From NCBI GenBank assembly GCA_910589105.1, contig CAJUST010000004.1:9936-73935 (forward strand): 64,000 bases of DNA. The letters are read 5' to 3'. Each line of letters starts with the position of its first letter. Position 1 is the first letter of the stretch. Origin of the DNA: an uncultured Lachnospiraceae bacterium. Lineage in GTDB: Bacteria; Bacillota; Clostridia; Lachnospirales; Lachnospiraceae. Below, one piece after another: positions 17,055 to 25,221 of the stretch. Under the pieces are notes generated by a model that did not search any database, had not been told where the DNA came from, and saw only the letters and a program-made list of their open reading frames with translations. Both the position numbers and the translations under genes were made by a program.

Positions 17055-19157
17055 CTAAAATGGATCTTGCGGCTCGTCTTCATCTTCCGGCGGCGATTCC
17101 CCTTGGATTCCCTGCCCGCCTCCTTCCGGCTGTCCTTCCTGTGGGTTTTCTCCGCTTTCCGGCTGGTTTTCTTGTGGTTCTTCACCGCTTCCCTGTGGAT
17201 TTTCCTCTTCTTCCGGCTGATTTCCCTGTGGGTTCTCCCCGCTTCCTTCCGGCTGGTTTCCCTGTGGGCTTTCTCCTCCTTCCGGCTGGCTTCCCTGTGG
17301 ATTTTCTCCTTCTTCCGGTTCCTCCTTTTTCTCCTCATCTGGATACATATTCATATAAGGAAGGACTTCTTCTAAAATTTCTTTCACGACTGCCTGCGCG
17401 TAATTGCTATGCGCCTGTTCTTTAAAATTTGGCTCATCTATTACTACATAAATGACAAGCTGTGGATTTTCCTGAGGCAGATATCCAATAAAAGACACAA
17501 GATACTTCTTTTCCGCCCTTGGATGCTTTTGCGCCGTCCCTGTTTTGCCACCCATGGAATAGCCATTCACTTTTGCCATCTCTCCTGTACCTTCCGACAC
17601 CGTTTTATAGAGATAAGACTTAACTAACTCCGACGTTTCTTTGGACGCCGTTTCTTTTAAAAGCACCGGCTTTATCGTCTCTAGAGTATTGCCTTCCGAA
17701 TCCAGTATTTTTTTAACGACATGAGGCTGGTAATACTGGCCGCCGTTAATCAGGGAGGAAAACGCGCTTGCCACCTGTATCATCGTGCAGTTATAATTTT
17801 GCCCAAATGAATTTGTCGCAAGATCAATCGGCGTCATCTCATCAAATAAAATCCCGCGTTCTTCTCCCGGCAGGTCTATTCCCGTTTTTTCCCCAAACCC
17901 ATAGATTTTCTGGTAATTTTTAAAGTTTTCTTCTCCAATTACATACGACATCTGCATCAATGCATCGTTACAGGAGTCCATCAGAGATTTTTCGATTGTT
18001 TCCGTCCCATGCCCCACACGGCTGACGCAATGCACCGGAGTGCCATTAAACTTTTCCTCGCCGTCGCACACATATGTCTCCGACCCATTTAACGTTCCCG
18101 TATCAAGCCCGCATGCCACTGTCATCGGCTTAACAGTAGATCCCGGCTCAAACGTATAGGACACACAGAAATTTTCCCATAAGTCGTTTAAAAGCTCCAT
18201 CTGCTGTTCTTCTGTAAGCCCTTGTAATTCCTCCTCCGTAAAATACGCGGAAATATCCCTCGGGTTATTCAAATCAAAATTTGGATATTTCGCCATGGCA
18301 AGCACTTCGCCGTTTTGCGGATTCATCACAATCGCCGCAATATTTTTACTGCCCGGCCCCGTAATATAACCATTTGTATTTTCTTCATTGAACTTTGCAA
18401 GTTTTTCCTCAACGATGCCCTGAATATGAATATCTATCGTTGAAACAATCGTCTTGCCGTCTTTCGCTTCCCGAATCGTCTTTTCAACGTTATTGTCCGA
18501 ATTGAGATATCCATATTCTTTCCCATTTAGGCCATTTAATGTGCTGTTATAGTAATTTTCCATGCCGATCGTCCCGACGTTCCCGCCGGAAACAAATCCG
18601 ATTAACGATGCGGCAGTTGAACCATATGGATAATTGCGGATATACTCTTTTTCAAACCATAACGCGCCTTTTTTGATATTTTTGTTTTTCTTACTGTCTG
18701 CTTCTAATTCCACATATGGCTGTATCTGCTCATATGGCAGCTTCCGAAGCAGGATATTATACTGGCTCTTTGGATTTTCATTTAAAATCCGGCGGAGATC
18801 GTCCTCTTTTAGATCAGGGAAACAAGATAAAATCGCAGATATTGTCCCATTTACTATTTTCTTCTTCTGCTTTTCCAATACACTACAGTCAAAAATAACA
18901 TTGTAAACATCAAGGCTCGTCGCAAGTATCGTCCCCTTGGCGTCTACAATATCCCCCCGCTGGTACGGAATAATCCGGCTGTCATATCCCTGTTGCGAAA
19001 GCACAATTTTTTCGTATTTATCACCCTGTTTATATTCAATGTACATCAGCCTGCAGATCAAACCGGTCAGCAAAGACGTGACAATTAAAAACATCACAAT
19101 CAGTTTAATCTGCATCCGTTTTACAAATTTCGTCGTCTTTTTTCGTTTTCTTGGCAA
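17055..19157 (-). CDS. Class B PBP with repetitive acidic tail
   Basis: 700 residues. Basic tail, membrane helix (about 12-33), dimerisation domain (about 50-240), transpeptidase domain with STVK (EPGSTVKPMTVACG, near 343), SCN (near 395) and KTG (GGKTGTAQ, near 540). After residue 610 the enzyme ends in about 85 residues made of Gly/Glu/Asn/Pro/Gln repeats of the form GENPQGNQPEGG, highly acidic, without hydrophobic residues. This tail is outside the cell and is not part of the usual family length (about 600). It probably arose by slippage in tandem DNA repeats at 17080-17320. First of two class B PBPs in the dcw cluster. Confidence 0.9.
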   Translation of the reverse strand: MPRKRKKTTKFVKRMQIKLIVMFLIVTSLLTGLICRLMYIEYKQGDKYEKIVLSQQGYDSRIIPYQRGDIVDAKGTILATSLDVYNVIFDCSVLEKQKKKIVNGTISAILSCFPDLKEDDLRRILNENPKSQYNILLRKLPYEQIQPYVELEADSKKNKNIKKGALWFEKEYIRNYPYGSTAASLIGFVSGGNVGTIGMENYYNSTLNGLNGKEYGYLNSDNNVEKTIREAKDGKTIVSTIDIHIQGIVEEKLAKFNEENTNGYITGPGSKNIAAIVMNPQNGEVLAMAKYPNFDLNNPRDISAYFTEEELQGLTEEQQMELLNDLWENFCVSYTFEPGSTVKPMTVACGLDTGTLNGSETYVCDGEEKFNGTPVHCVSRVGHGTETIEKSLMDSCNDALMQMSYVIGEENFKNYQKIYGFGEKTGIDLPGEERGILFDEMTPIDLATNSFGQNYNCTMIQVASAFSSLINGGQYYQPHVVKKILDSEGNTLETIKPVLLKETASKETSELVKSYLYKTVSEGTGEMAKVNGYSMGGKTGTAQKHPRAEKKYLVSFIGYLPQENPQLVIYVVIDEPNFKEQAHSNYAQAVVKEILEEVLPYMNMYPDEEKKEEPEEGENPQGSQPEGGESPQGNQPEGSGENPQGNQPEEEENPQGSGEEPQENQPESGENPQEGQPEGGGQGIQGESPPEDEDEPQDPF

Positions 19158-19177
19158 TGCTTATACTCCTGCTCTTC

Positions 19178-19690
19178 CTATTCGCTGTCCGGTATGTCAG
19201 AATACTGGTTCATATAGTCATTGTCCTGAACGCTATAATAAAAAATCTGATCCGGCGCCGCATACTTCATTCCAAAACTAAGCGCCTGCTCTTTAATCGC
19301 ATCTAAATCCGTGGAAAGCTCAATCCTTTTCAACGCCGCGTCATTATCCGCCCTCAAATCTACGATCTGGCTTTCAAGGCTGGAAATCACTTTTGTTTTA
19401 TTGATAATATCCGACTGAAAATGAATATAGGCGCCACACACAACGCCGAGCAAAATAACGGCCGTTGAGCAAAATGCAACATACCCTAAATTAATCCGCT
19501 GCTCACGTTCCTGATTCCGCTTCGCCGCGCGCCGGTTCTGCCGCCGTTTTTGCGCCCGCTCTTTTTCTAAGGCTCTCTGCCTGCGTTCTTCCGGCTCCCC
19601 TTCTAAGCGGCGGACTGTATTGCCATCAATATAATAATTTGTCTTTAAATTTTCCTTTCTTCTGGTATGATTTCTGGATTCGTTTGCCAT
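19178..19690 (-). CDS. ftsL: FtsL-like divisome protein
   Basis: 170 residues: a long, very basic cytoplasmic segment (about 1-75, rich in Arg/Lys/Gln/Glu), one membrane helix (about 82-102), then a short coiled coil (about 105-140) ending with the FtsL-like MKYAAPDQIFYY. FtsL bridges DivIB, DivIC and the septal PBP. Assignment rests on size, topology and position between rsmH and the PBPs rather than strong sequence motifs, which FtsL proteins lack. Confidence 0.8.
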   Translation of the reverse strand: MANESRNHTRRKENLKTNYYIDGNTVRRLEGEPEERRQRALEKERAQKRRQNRRAAKRNQEREQRINLGYVAFCSTAVILLGVVCGAYIHFQSDIINKTKVISSLESQIVDLRADNDAALKRIELSTDLDAIKEQALSFGMKYAAPDQIFYYSVQDNDYMNQYSDIPDSE

Positions 19691-19708
19691 ATATCTTCAC
19701 TCCTCTGT

Positions 19709-20644
19709 CTAAATTTTCTCAAATACCCTCAGCTTTGCGCTTTTTGCCCTGCTGTTTTCCTTTGTTTCAGCCTCTGTCGGAAGAACCGGCTTCTTTGTAA
19801 TACAGATTCCTTTTGGCTGTTTCCCACACACGCAAAGCGGAAACTCCCTCGGACAGATGCATGGATGTTCATTTTTCCTAAAATGAAGCTTCACAATCCT
19901 GTCTTCTAAAGAATGGAATGTTATAATACAAAGCCTTCCTTTTGGCTGTAACAAATCGATCATATCTTCTAACGTATTTTCCAAAACTTCCAGTTCGTGA
20001 TTTACTTCAATCCGAATCGCCTGAAATGCGCGCTTCGCCGGATGCCCTCCGGATGCCTGCGCTTTTTTGGGAATTGCCATACGGATAATTTCCGTCAATT
20101 CCCCCGATGTACGAATGCGCTTATCTTTCCGTGCCTTTACAATATGTTTCGCTATATTTTTCGCAAAACGGTCTTCCCCATAATCGCGTATGATATGGTA
20201 TAAATCCATTTCGCTGTACTCATTGACAATATCTTCCGCCGTCAGCTTTTGCCTGTGATCCATACGCATGTCAAGCGGCGCTTGTTCCATGCGGTATGTA
20301 AATCCCCGCTCCGGCGCGTCCAACTGGTAAGAGGAAACCCCTAGATCTAAAAGTATCCCGTCTGCCTTCCCTACCCCTGCCGTTTTCAAAATGTCCCGTA
20401 TCTGGCTGTAATTACTCCGGACAATCGTCACGCGGTCTTCATACTCTTGTAACCGCCTGCCTGCCTCGCAAATGGCGTCTTCATCTTGATCCACGCCAAT
20501 CAGCCTTCCCGTTTTAGAAAGCCTTTTTACGATCTCATAGGAATGCCCTGCTCCTCCAAGCGTCCCGTCCACATAAATCCCATCCGGACGAATGTTCAGA
20601 TATTCAATTACTTCGTCCAACAATACGGATTTATGGTATGCCAT
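19709..20644 (-). CDS. rsmH: 16S rRNA m4C1402 methyltransferase RsmH
   Basis: 311 residues from the ATG at 20644 (GGAG nine bases upstream, MAYHKSVLLDEVIEYL); upstream ATG/TTG codons overlap the mraZ stop. RsmH methylates N4 of C1402 of 16S rRNA using SAM. Signatures: YVDGTLGGAGHS near 25 (SAM site), DQDEDAI near 51, GILLDLGVSSYQLD near 92, FSRxx-equivalent and the C-terminal CIITFHSLEDRIVK near 250. A Cys cluster (CICPREFPLCVCGK near 273) is common in Firmicute RsmH. Fourteen bases after mraZ, as in most bacteria. Confidence 0.96.
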   Translation of the reverse strand: MAYHKSVLLDEVIEYLNIRPDGIYVDGTLGGAGHSYEIVKRLSKTGRLIGVDQDEDAICEAGRRLQEYEDRVTIVRSNYSQIRDILKTAGVGKADGILLDLGVSSYQLDAPERGFTYRMEQAPLDMRMDHRQKLTAEDIVNEYSEMDLYHIIRDYGEDRFAKNIAKHIVKARKDKRIRTSGELTEIIRMAIPKKAQASGGHPAKRAFQAIRIEVNHELEVLENTLEDMIDLLQPKGRLCIITFHSLEDRIVKLHFRKNEHPCICPREFPLCVCGKQPKGICITKKPVLPTEAETKENSRAKSAKLRVFEKI

Positions 20645-20658
20645 TTCTTTTCTCTCCA

Positions 20659-21090
20659 TCAAATGTTAAGTCCCAGTCCCGCCATATGTTCGGCAATTTC
20701 GTCCATGTCATCATAAGCGTTTGTATCCTGCCAGCGTTCTTTGCTCCAAATCTCAATCCGGCTTAAAACGCCTGCCAGTACAACGTCTTTTTGCAAACCT
20801 GCGTATTCCCGCAGCCCTTGCGGCAGCAATATTCTCCCCTGCTTGTCCACTTCACAGACGGCCGCGCCTGAAAAGAAGAAACGGGAAAATTTTCTCGCAT
20901 CTTTTGTGGTAAGCGGAATATTCTGAAATTTCTCCTCAATGTTCTCCCATTCTGCATTTGAATACACAAACAGGCATCCATCCAGACCTTTGGTTATCAC
21001 AAATTCATTGCCCAACTGCTCCCTGAATTTGGAAGGGACAATCAATCTGCCTTTGGCATCTATTGTATGGCTGTATTCTCCCATAAACAT
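20659..21090 (-). CDS. mraZ: Transcriptional regulator MraZ
   Basis: 143 residues from the ATG at 21090 (MFMGEYSHTIDAKGRLIVPS), the family's standard length; the longer frame has no ribosome site. Two SpoVT/AbrB-like halves each carry a DxKGR motif (DAKGRLIVPSKFRE near 11 and DKQGRILLPQGLRE near 87). MraZ is a DNA-binding repressor of its own dcw operon in E. coli. A matching operator is visible just upstream at 21119-21151. Confidence 0.96.
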   Translation of the reverse strand: MFMGEYSHTIDAKGRLIVPSKFREQLGNEFVITKGLDGCLFVYSNAEWENIEEKFQNIPLTTKDARKFSRFFFSGAAVCEVDKQGRILLPQGLREYAGLQKDVVLAGVLSRIEIWSKERWQDTNAYDDMDEIAEHMAGLGLNI

Positions 21091-21118
21091 AACGGAACCC
21101 TCTTGCGCCATATGTGCG

Positions 21119-21151
21119 CCACTTTGAACCATTTTACTCCACTTTCTACCA
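21119..21151 (-). promoter_or_regulatory. MraZ operator: four TGG repeats, 10-bp period
   Basis: On the minus strand TGG occurs at exactly 10-bp steps (complement CCA at 21119, 21129, 21139, 21149), three of them preceded by AAA(G/A): AAAGTGGAG, AAAATGGTT, AAAGTGGCG. Known MraZ sites are direct repeats with a core like (G)TGG and the same 10-bp period (E. coli TGGGN repeats; Mycoplasma AAAGTG). The array lies just downstream of the -10 element and before the mraZ start, the right place for autoregulation. Confidence 0.75.
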
Positions 21152-21160
21152 CATATTGTT

Positions 21161-21189
21161 ATTTTATACCTTCTTCTATAAAATTGCAA
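21161..21189 (-). promoter_or_regulatory. Promoter of the mraZ-dcw operon
   Basis: TTGCAA (21184-21189) and TAAAAT (complement at 21161-21166) are 17 bp apart on the minus strand, 70 bases upstream of the mraZ ATG. The predicted start of transcription falls at the edge of the TGG repeats. Confidence 0.7.
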
Positions 21190-21299
21190 GCGCCTGAAAA
21201 GCAAAAATGTTGCCCGCTACTGACTAAAGTAACGTGCAACATATACAAAACGCAGAATTTCAGCATACTGCGCAGAATTTAGATTTTTTATGAAAACAG

Positions 21300-21476
21300 T
21301 TAATCTTTTTCATATGACATCTGAATCTTTAACTCTATGTATTCTTCGATTAAAAGATCCAATTTGCGGTTCGCTCTAATAAACGCTTCGTCGTCCGTCC
21401 CATGCTCTACCATTGCATCTACACGGCTTCTCTGGCGTTCTATGGCCTCCTGCAATTCCAACATTTCTCTCATCAT
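21300..21476 (-). CDS. Spo0E-like Spo0A~P phosphatase
   Basis: A 58-residue protein beginning MMREMLELQEAIERQRSRVD and containing ANRKLDLLIEEYIELK. The pattern of a short helical hairpin with a (S/N)xxLDxLIxxY motif is that of Spo0E-family aspartyl-phosphate phosphatases, which remove phosphate from Spo0A~P and block sporulation. Ribosome site GGAG lies seven bases upstream of tandem ATG codons. A promoter (21564-21592) and a Spo0A-box-like site (21622-21629) precede it, so it may act in a feedback loop. It sits back-to-back with nothing; mraZ is downstream. Confidence 0.75.
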   Translation of the reverse strand: MMREMLELQEAIERQRSRVDAMVEHGTDDEAFIRANRKLDLLIEEYIELKIQMSYEKD

Positions 21477-21563
21477 CGCTTCTCCATGCTGTAAAACAAA
21501 ACAATCCTATAGGACAATGGCTATATTGGCTGCTCCTACTTACAATTTCTATTCCATATAGAC

Positions 21564-21592
21564 ATTTTACCCCTATATGCCACAAAAATCAA
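21564..21592 (-). promoter_or_regulatory. Promoter of the Spo0E-like gene
   Basis: TTGATT (complement at 21587-21592) and TAAAAT (21564-21569) with a 17-bp spacer on the minus strand, about 90 bases upstream of the start codon. Confidence 0.6.
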
Positions 21593-21621
21593 ACATATTC
21601 AACTTCCTTTTTTTTGCTTTT

Positions 21622-21629
21622 TTCGACAA
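21622..21629 (-). promoter_or_regulatory. Spo0A box upstream of the Spo0E-like gene
   Basis: TTGTCGAA on the minus strand contains the perfect 7-base Spo0A core TGTCGAA and matches nine of ten positions of TTTTGTCRAA with flanks. It lies 30 bases upstream of the -35 element, a usual position for an activator site. Spo0A binding is inferred. Confidence 0.5.
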
Positions 21630-21638
21630 GACTTTGTG

Positions 21639-21675
21639 GTTTACCCCAAAAACCAACAAAATCTTTGGGGTAAAC
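21639..21675. other. 12-bp inverted repeat without T-run
   Basis: GTTTACCCCAAA (21639-21650) and TTTGGGGTAAAC (21664-21675) are perfect inverted repeats around 13 bases. It lies 15 bases after the stop of the DUF1540 gene. No T-run follows on either strand, so it may be an mRNA-stabilising hairpin or an operator rather than an intrinsic terminator. Confidence 0.6.
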
Positions 21676-21689
21676 GCACAAGTTGACAG

Positions 21690-22010
21690 CTATTTACAGC
21701 AAAATGTCATACATTCCGTTTCTGCGCACTGACATGCCCCGCCTCCGGCAATGCCGATCTTCTCTGCATCGCATTTGCAGTCTTTGTTATGCACACAGTT
21801 ACATGCCTTACAATCTACCTCGATATTCTTTTTCGGCGCGCTGACAGCGTTTCTCGCCATGTCGCCTTTTCTCTCGCGAAAACTTGAACAACAGGTGTCC
21901 CCCGCGTTGTGCGCTCCACGGCCTTCGATCATAATATCACCTTTGCAGCAACATTTGTCATCATTGTAAAAACAATTTGTTACAGAACATTCTAATTTTG
22001 TCATCGTCAA
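21690..22010 (-). CDS. Cys-rich protein with two DUF1540 modules
   Basis: 106 residues with 16 or so cysteines. Two DUF1540-type modules are seen: LECSVTNCFYNDDKCCCKGD near 5-24, and VDCKACNCVHNKDCKCDAEK near 65-84, each followed by a Cys-containing segment (AGDTCCSSF; CAETECMTFCC). Such modules look like small metal- or disulfide-stabilised knots; function is unknown. Expression during sporulation would fit the neighbourhood but nothing in the sequence proves it. Confident in family, not in role. Confidence 0.8.
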   Translation of the reverse strand: MTMTKLECSVTNCFYNDDKCCCKGDIMIEGRGAHNAGDTCCSSFRERKGDMARNAVSAPKKNIEVDCKACNCVHNKDCKCDAEKIGIAGGGACQCAETECMTFCCK

Positions 22011-22041
22011 TTTCTCCTTTCTCCTAAAAACGTGTGTTACG

Positions 22042-22070
22042 AAAAATCCGGCCAGAACAAACTGACCGGA
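22042..22070 (-). terminator. Terminator after thrS
   Basis: TCCGGTCAG and CTGGCCGGA pair (one G-U) around TTTGTT and are followed on the minus strand by TTTTTCG, 32 bases after the thrS stop. Confidence 0.8.
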
Positions 22071-22101
22071 CTTAGTATTTGAACATAAACGTTAAAATAT
22101 T

Positions 22102-24069
22102 CTATGATTTCTTTTCCTGTATTTCCTCTTCTTTTCGGATTTCTTTTGTATCAATTTCTTTTTTAACCGCAGAAATAAATTCATTTAACGGCATACTTCC
22201 TTCATCTCCGGCAAAACGGCTTCTAACCGAAACGGTTTTATCCTCCTCTTCCTTCTGGCCGACGACTAACATATATGGAAGTTTATCCAGTCTTGCCTCC
22301 CTGATTTTAAAGCCTATCTTTTCTGAACGATTGTCTGCTGTAGCGTCAATTCCATTTTTCACCAATTCTTTTCTAACTTTTTCTGCATATGCTTCGTACT
22401 TTTCAGATATTGGGAGCACACGAACCTGTTCAGCGCAAAGCCATGTCGGGAATTTACCTGCATATTTCTCAATTAACCATGCAAGCGTCCGCTCATAGCA
22501 TCCTAACGAGGTGCGGTGGATAATGTACGGACGGACTTTATCTCCATTTGCATCAATATAATACATATCAAACTGTTCCGCTAGGACTGCGTCCCACTGG
22601 ATCGTAATCATCGTATCGTCTTTTCCATAGACATTGCGGGCATTTATATCCACTTTCGGCCCATAAAACGCCGCTTCTCCGACGTCTTCGACGAATGTAA
22701 TGTCAAGTTCCTTCAAAATGTCACGCATGCGCTGCTGCGTTTCTTCCCAGACTTTCGGCTCCCCGATATATTTTTCCTGATTGTCTGGATCCCATTTTGA
22801 CAAATGATATGTCACGTCTTCCTCTACCCCAAGCGTCTTTAGGCAATGTTTCGCCAGAGCAAGGCAGCCCTTAAACTCCTCTGCCATCTGATCCGGCCGG
22901 ACGATTAAATGCCCTTCTGAAATTGTAAACTGCCGCACACGCGTCAGCCCGTGCATTTCTCCTGAATCCTCATTGCGGAATAATGTCGAAGTCTCACCCA
23001 TACGGTAAGGCAAATCACGGTAAGAATGCTGTTCATTTTTATAGACATAATACTGGAACGGGCAAGTCATCGGACGAAGCGCAAACACTTCTTTGTCCGT
23101 CTCCTCATCGCCAAGAACAAACATTCCTTCTTTATAATGATCCCAGTGTCCAGATATTTTATACAAATCAGATTTTGCCATAAGCGGCGTCCTCGTGCGG
23201 ACATATCCCCACTCTTTTTCCTCAATGTCTTCAATCCAGCGCTGTAATTTTTGAATCATCTTTGTTCCCTTCGGAGTAAACAGCGGCAGTCCCTGCCCAA
23301 TCACATCTACCGTCGTAAAAAGCCCCATTTCACGGCCCAGTTTATTGTGATCCCTGCGTTTTGCATCTTCTAGCTTTTCCAAATGCGCTTTTAGTTCTTC
23401 TTTTTTATAAAATGCGGTTCCATAAATCCGCTGTAAACGCGCTTTATTGGAATCTCCCCTCCAATATGCCATCGAAGACGAAATCAGTTTATACGCTTTA
23501 ATCCCTTTCGCGCTCATTAAGTGCGGCCCTGCGCACAAATCAACAAAACCGCCCTGATCATAGAAGGAAATCACTGAGCCTTCGGGCAAATCCTCGATTA
23601 ACTCCACCTTAAACGGCTCGTTTTTCTCTTTCATCAACTGGATTGCCTCATCTTTCGGAAGCGTAAAGCGTTTGATTTCATGCCCTTCTTTGATAATCTT
23701 TTTCATCTCCGCTTCAATTTTATCTAAATCTTCCCTTGAAAACGGCTCCGCATCGAAATCATAATAAAACCCATCTGCAATCGCCGGCCCAATCGTCACT
23801 TTTGCGTTTGGGAACAGCCGCTTGACCGCTTCCGCCAAAACATGGGCTGTCGTATGGCGGATCACCTTAAGCCCTTCCGGATCTCCATTTGTAATAATGT
23901 TTAAATGCGCGTCCTCACAGACTTCTGTCCGCAAATCCACAATTTCACCGTTTAACTCTCCGGCGCAAGCCACTCTCGCCAGTCCTTCGCTAATGTCTTT
24001 TGCAATTTCATAAACGGATTTTGCTTCACTGTACTCTTTCACAGAGCCATCTTTTAATGTAATTCTCAT
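22102..24069 (-). CDS. thrS: Threonyl-tRNA synthetase
   Basis: 655 residues, full length. Domains: TGS (about 1-62), the editing/second additional domain with HTTAH near 72 and HLIVR-type zinc ligands, class II catalytic core with motif 2 (FRNEDSGEMHGLTRVRQFT near 363) and motif 3 (HRTSLGCYERTLAWLIEKY near 521), and C-terminal anticodon-binding domain (about 545-640). Charges tRNA-Thr. Controlled by the T-box leader upstream (24098-24442), so transcription rises when tRNA-Thr is uncharged. The C-terminal tail is unusually rich in Glu/Lys. Confidence 0.97.
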   Translation of the reverse strand: MRITLKDGSVKEYSEAKSVYEIAKDISEGLARVACAGELNGEIVDLRTEVCEDAHLNIITNGDPEGLKVIRHTTAHVLAEAVKRLFPNAKVTIGPAIADGFYYDFDAEPFSREDLDKIEAEMKKIIKEGHEIKRFTLPKDEAIQLMKEKNEPFKVELIEDLPEGSVISFYDQGGFVDLCAGPHLMSAKGIKAYKLISSSMAYWRGDSNKARLQRIYGTAFYKKEELKAHLEKLEDAKRRDHNKLGREMGLFTTVDVIGQGLPLFTPKGTKMIQKLQRWIEDIEEKEWGYVRTRTPLMAKSDLYKISGHWDHYKEGMFVLGDEETDKEVFALRPMTCPFQYYVYKNEQHSYRDLPYRMGETSTLFRNEDSGEMHGLTRVRQFTISEGHLIVRPDQMAEEFKGCLALAKHCLKTLGVEEDVTYHLSKWDPDNQEKYIGEPKVWEETQQRMRDILKELDITFVEDVGEAAFYGPKVDINARNVYGKDDTMITIQWDAVLAEQFDMYYIDANGDKVRPYIIHRTSLGCYERTLAWLIEKYAGKFPTWLCAEQVRVLPISEKYEAYAEKVRKELVKNGIDATADNRSEKIGFKIREARLDKLPYMLVVGQKEEEDKTVSVRSRFAGDEGSMPLNEFISAVKKEIDTKEIRKEEEIQEKKS

Positions 24070-24097
24070 TTCTCCTGCTCCTTCCTTTTAAAATCGG

Positions 24098-24442
24098 ATG
24101 GAAAAGATACCGGTTCTCCACCCGACGCCGCCCATACGCCACTCTAGCGGCATAGTTTTTCTGCATAGGCTGACGCATAAAAAATCCCGAATACAATCAT
24201 GTATTCAGGACGATATTTTAACCGTGGTTCCACCTAATTTTTCCATTTTCGATAAAAAGAAAATGGAATCTCATTTGACGATAACGGTGTCACCGGACCG
24301 GATTGGGGCCACTCAGAGGTAGTTTTCGTCTGTTTCCTGTAAAGATGCTTCCAGCGCGCTTTTAAACTCAGGCAAAAAAGCGGCATCTCTCTCTGCTACA
24401 TTCGGACAGATTACTCGTCTCGTCTATGTGTTAGACTTAATT
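24098..24442 (-). ncRNA. T-box leader (threonine) of thrS
   Basis: The minus strand holds the T-box sequence AGGTGGAACCACGG (24222-24235), whose UGGN bulge pairs with the CCA end of uncharged tRNA. It is followed by a terminator, CCTGAATAC / GTATTCGGG (24186-24209) then ATTTTTT. Upstream, CTACCTCTGAGTGG marks the Stem I specifier region; ACT ACC (24318-24323) supplies threonine codons, ACC most likely being the specifier. The gene class, the codon and the terminator agree. The antiterminator is expected to form from the T-box sequence and the 5' arm of the terminator. Confidence 0.92.
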
Positions 24443-24448
24443 TTCTCT

Positions 24449-24477
24449 ATCATAAATCAATTCGCCACAGATGTAAA
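24449..24477 (-). promoter_or_regulatory. Promoter of the thrS T-box transcript
   Basis: TTTACA (complement at 24472-24477) and TATGAT (24449-24454) with a 17-bp spacer on the minus strand; the start of transcription is predicted near 24442. Confidence 0.75.
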
Positions 24478-24609
24478 GGCTTTTTTTCAAAATACAGAAA
24501 AATCCAATGTCATGGATTCCAAACCGGAAACGTCTTTACCAGTCTGTCACAAGCAGCAGTGTGTCAGATATTTTCTTTTCACTGCTGTATGACATATCGA
24601 AATCGCATG

Positions 24610-25110
24610 CTATTTTCCACAGCAATGTTTATACTTTTTGCCGCTGCCACACGGACATGGCTCATTTCTTCCAATCTTCTTTCCAACAATTACCGTTCCG
24701 GATTTCTTCTGTTCTAAATACAGAGCCTTTTTCGTCTCTGCATCAAAAATCTCATCCCACATTGGCAGTTCATAGAGCCAGTCTGCTTTCGCATCTACCA
24801 TATTTTTATACAGCAGTTCTTTGTCAAAAACCAAATTCACCTTTGTGCCTTCTTCTAACGCCTCGATCGGATTTTTCTCCACAAGGCTGTCGTTAATCCC
24901 GTCCAAAAAACCTGCCATTTCTAATAGATTAAGCTGATACCTCTCTGCAAGCTCTTTGACCGTTCCTTCCACTTTTTCTTCGGGATTTGAGAGCAGCTTC
25001 TCATACACGCCTTTTTCCAAAAGAAAATATCTCTGCCAAAATCTGTTCAAATCCTGTTTATTCGCTTTTTCGTTATAGGCAATTTTCTGCCATTCCTGTA
25101 ATAATCCCAT
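24610..25110 (-). CDS. SEC-C motif protein
   Basis: 166 residues. The last ~22 residues (GRNEPCPCGSGKKYKHCCGK) are a SEC-C zinc-binding motif with ligands CxC...CC, as found at the C-terminus of SecA, where it contacts SecB or ribosomes. The rest (1-140) is helical and acidic with no catalytic motif recognised. The gene is monocistronic; a CAGCAGTG/CACTGCTG hairpin without a T-run lies between it and the thrS promoter. Role unknown. Confidence 0.85.
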   Translation of the reverse strand: MGLLQEWQKIAYNEKANKQDLNRFWQRYFLLEKGVYEKLLSNPEEKVEGTVKELAERYQLNLLEMAGFLDGINDSLVEKNPIEALEEGTKVNLVFDKELLYKNMVDAKADWLYELPMWDEIFDAETKKALYLEQKKSGTVIVGKKIGRNEPCPCGSGKKYKHCCGK

Positions 25111-25221
25111 TCTCTTACTCCTTTTTTACAAATTGCAAGTCCTAAGTATGTATTATAGCAAATCTATGTCAAAAATTCAAAACTTTTTTCAAAAATATGT
25201 ATAAACATATTCAATCCTGCC

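Noticed and set aside
17045..17425. Long open frames over the PBP tail in other frames (both strands)
   Set aside because: They are shadows of the low-complexity coding repeat; the PBP frame continues from the transpeptidase domain.
24530..24600. Terminator after the SEC-C gene
   Set aside because: CAGCAGTG and CACTGCTG pair, but the loop is long and no T-run follows on either strand.
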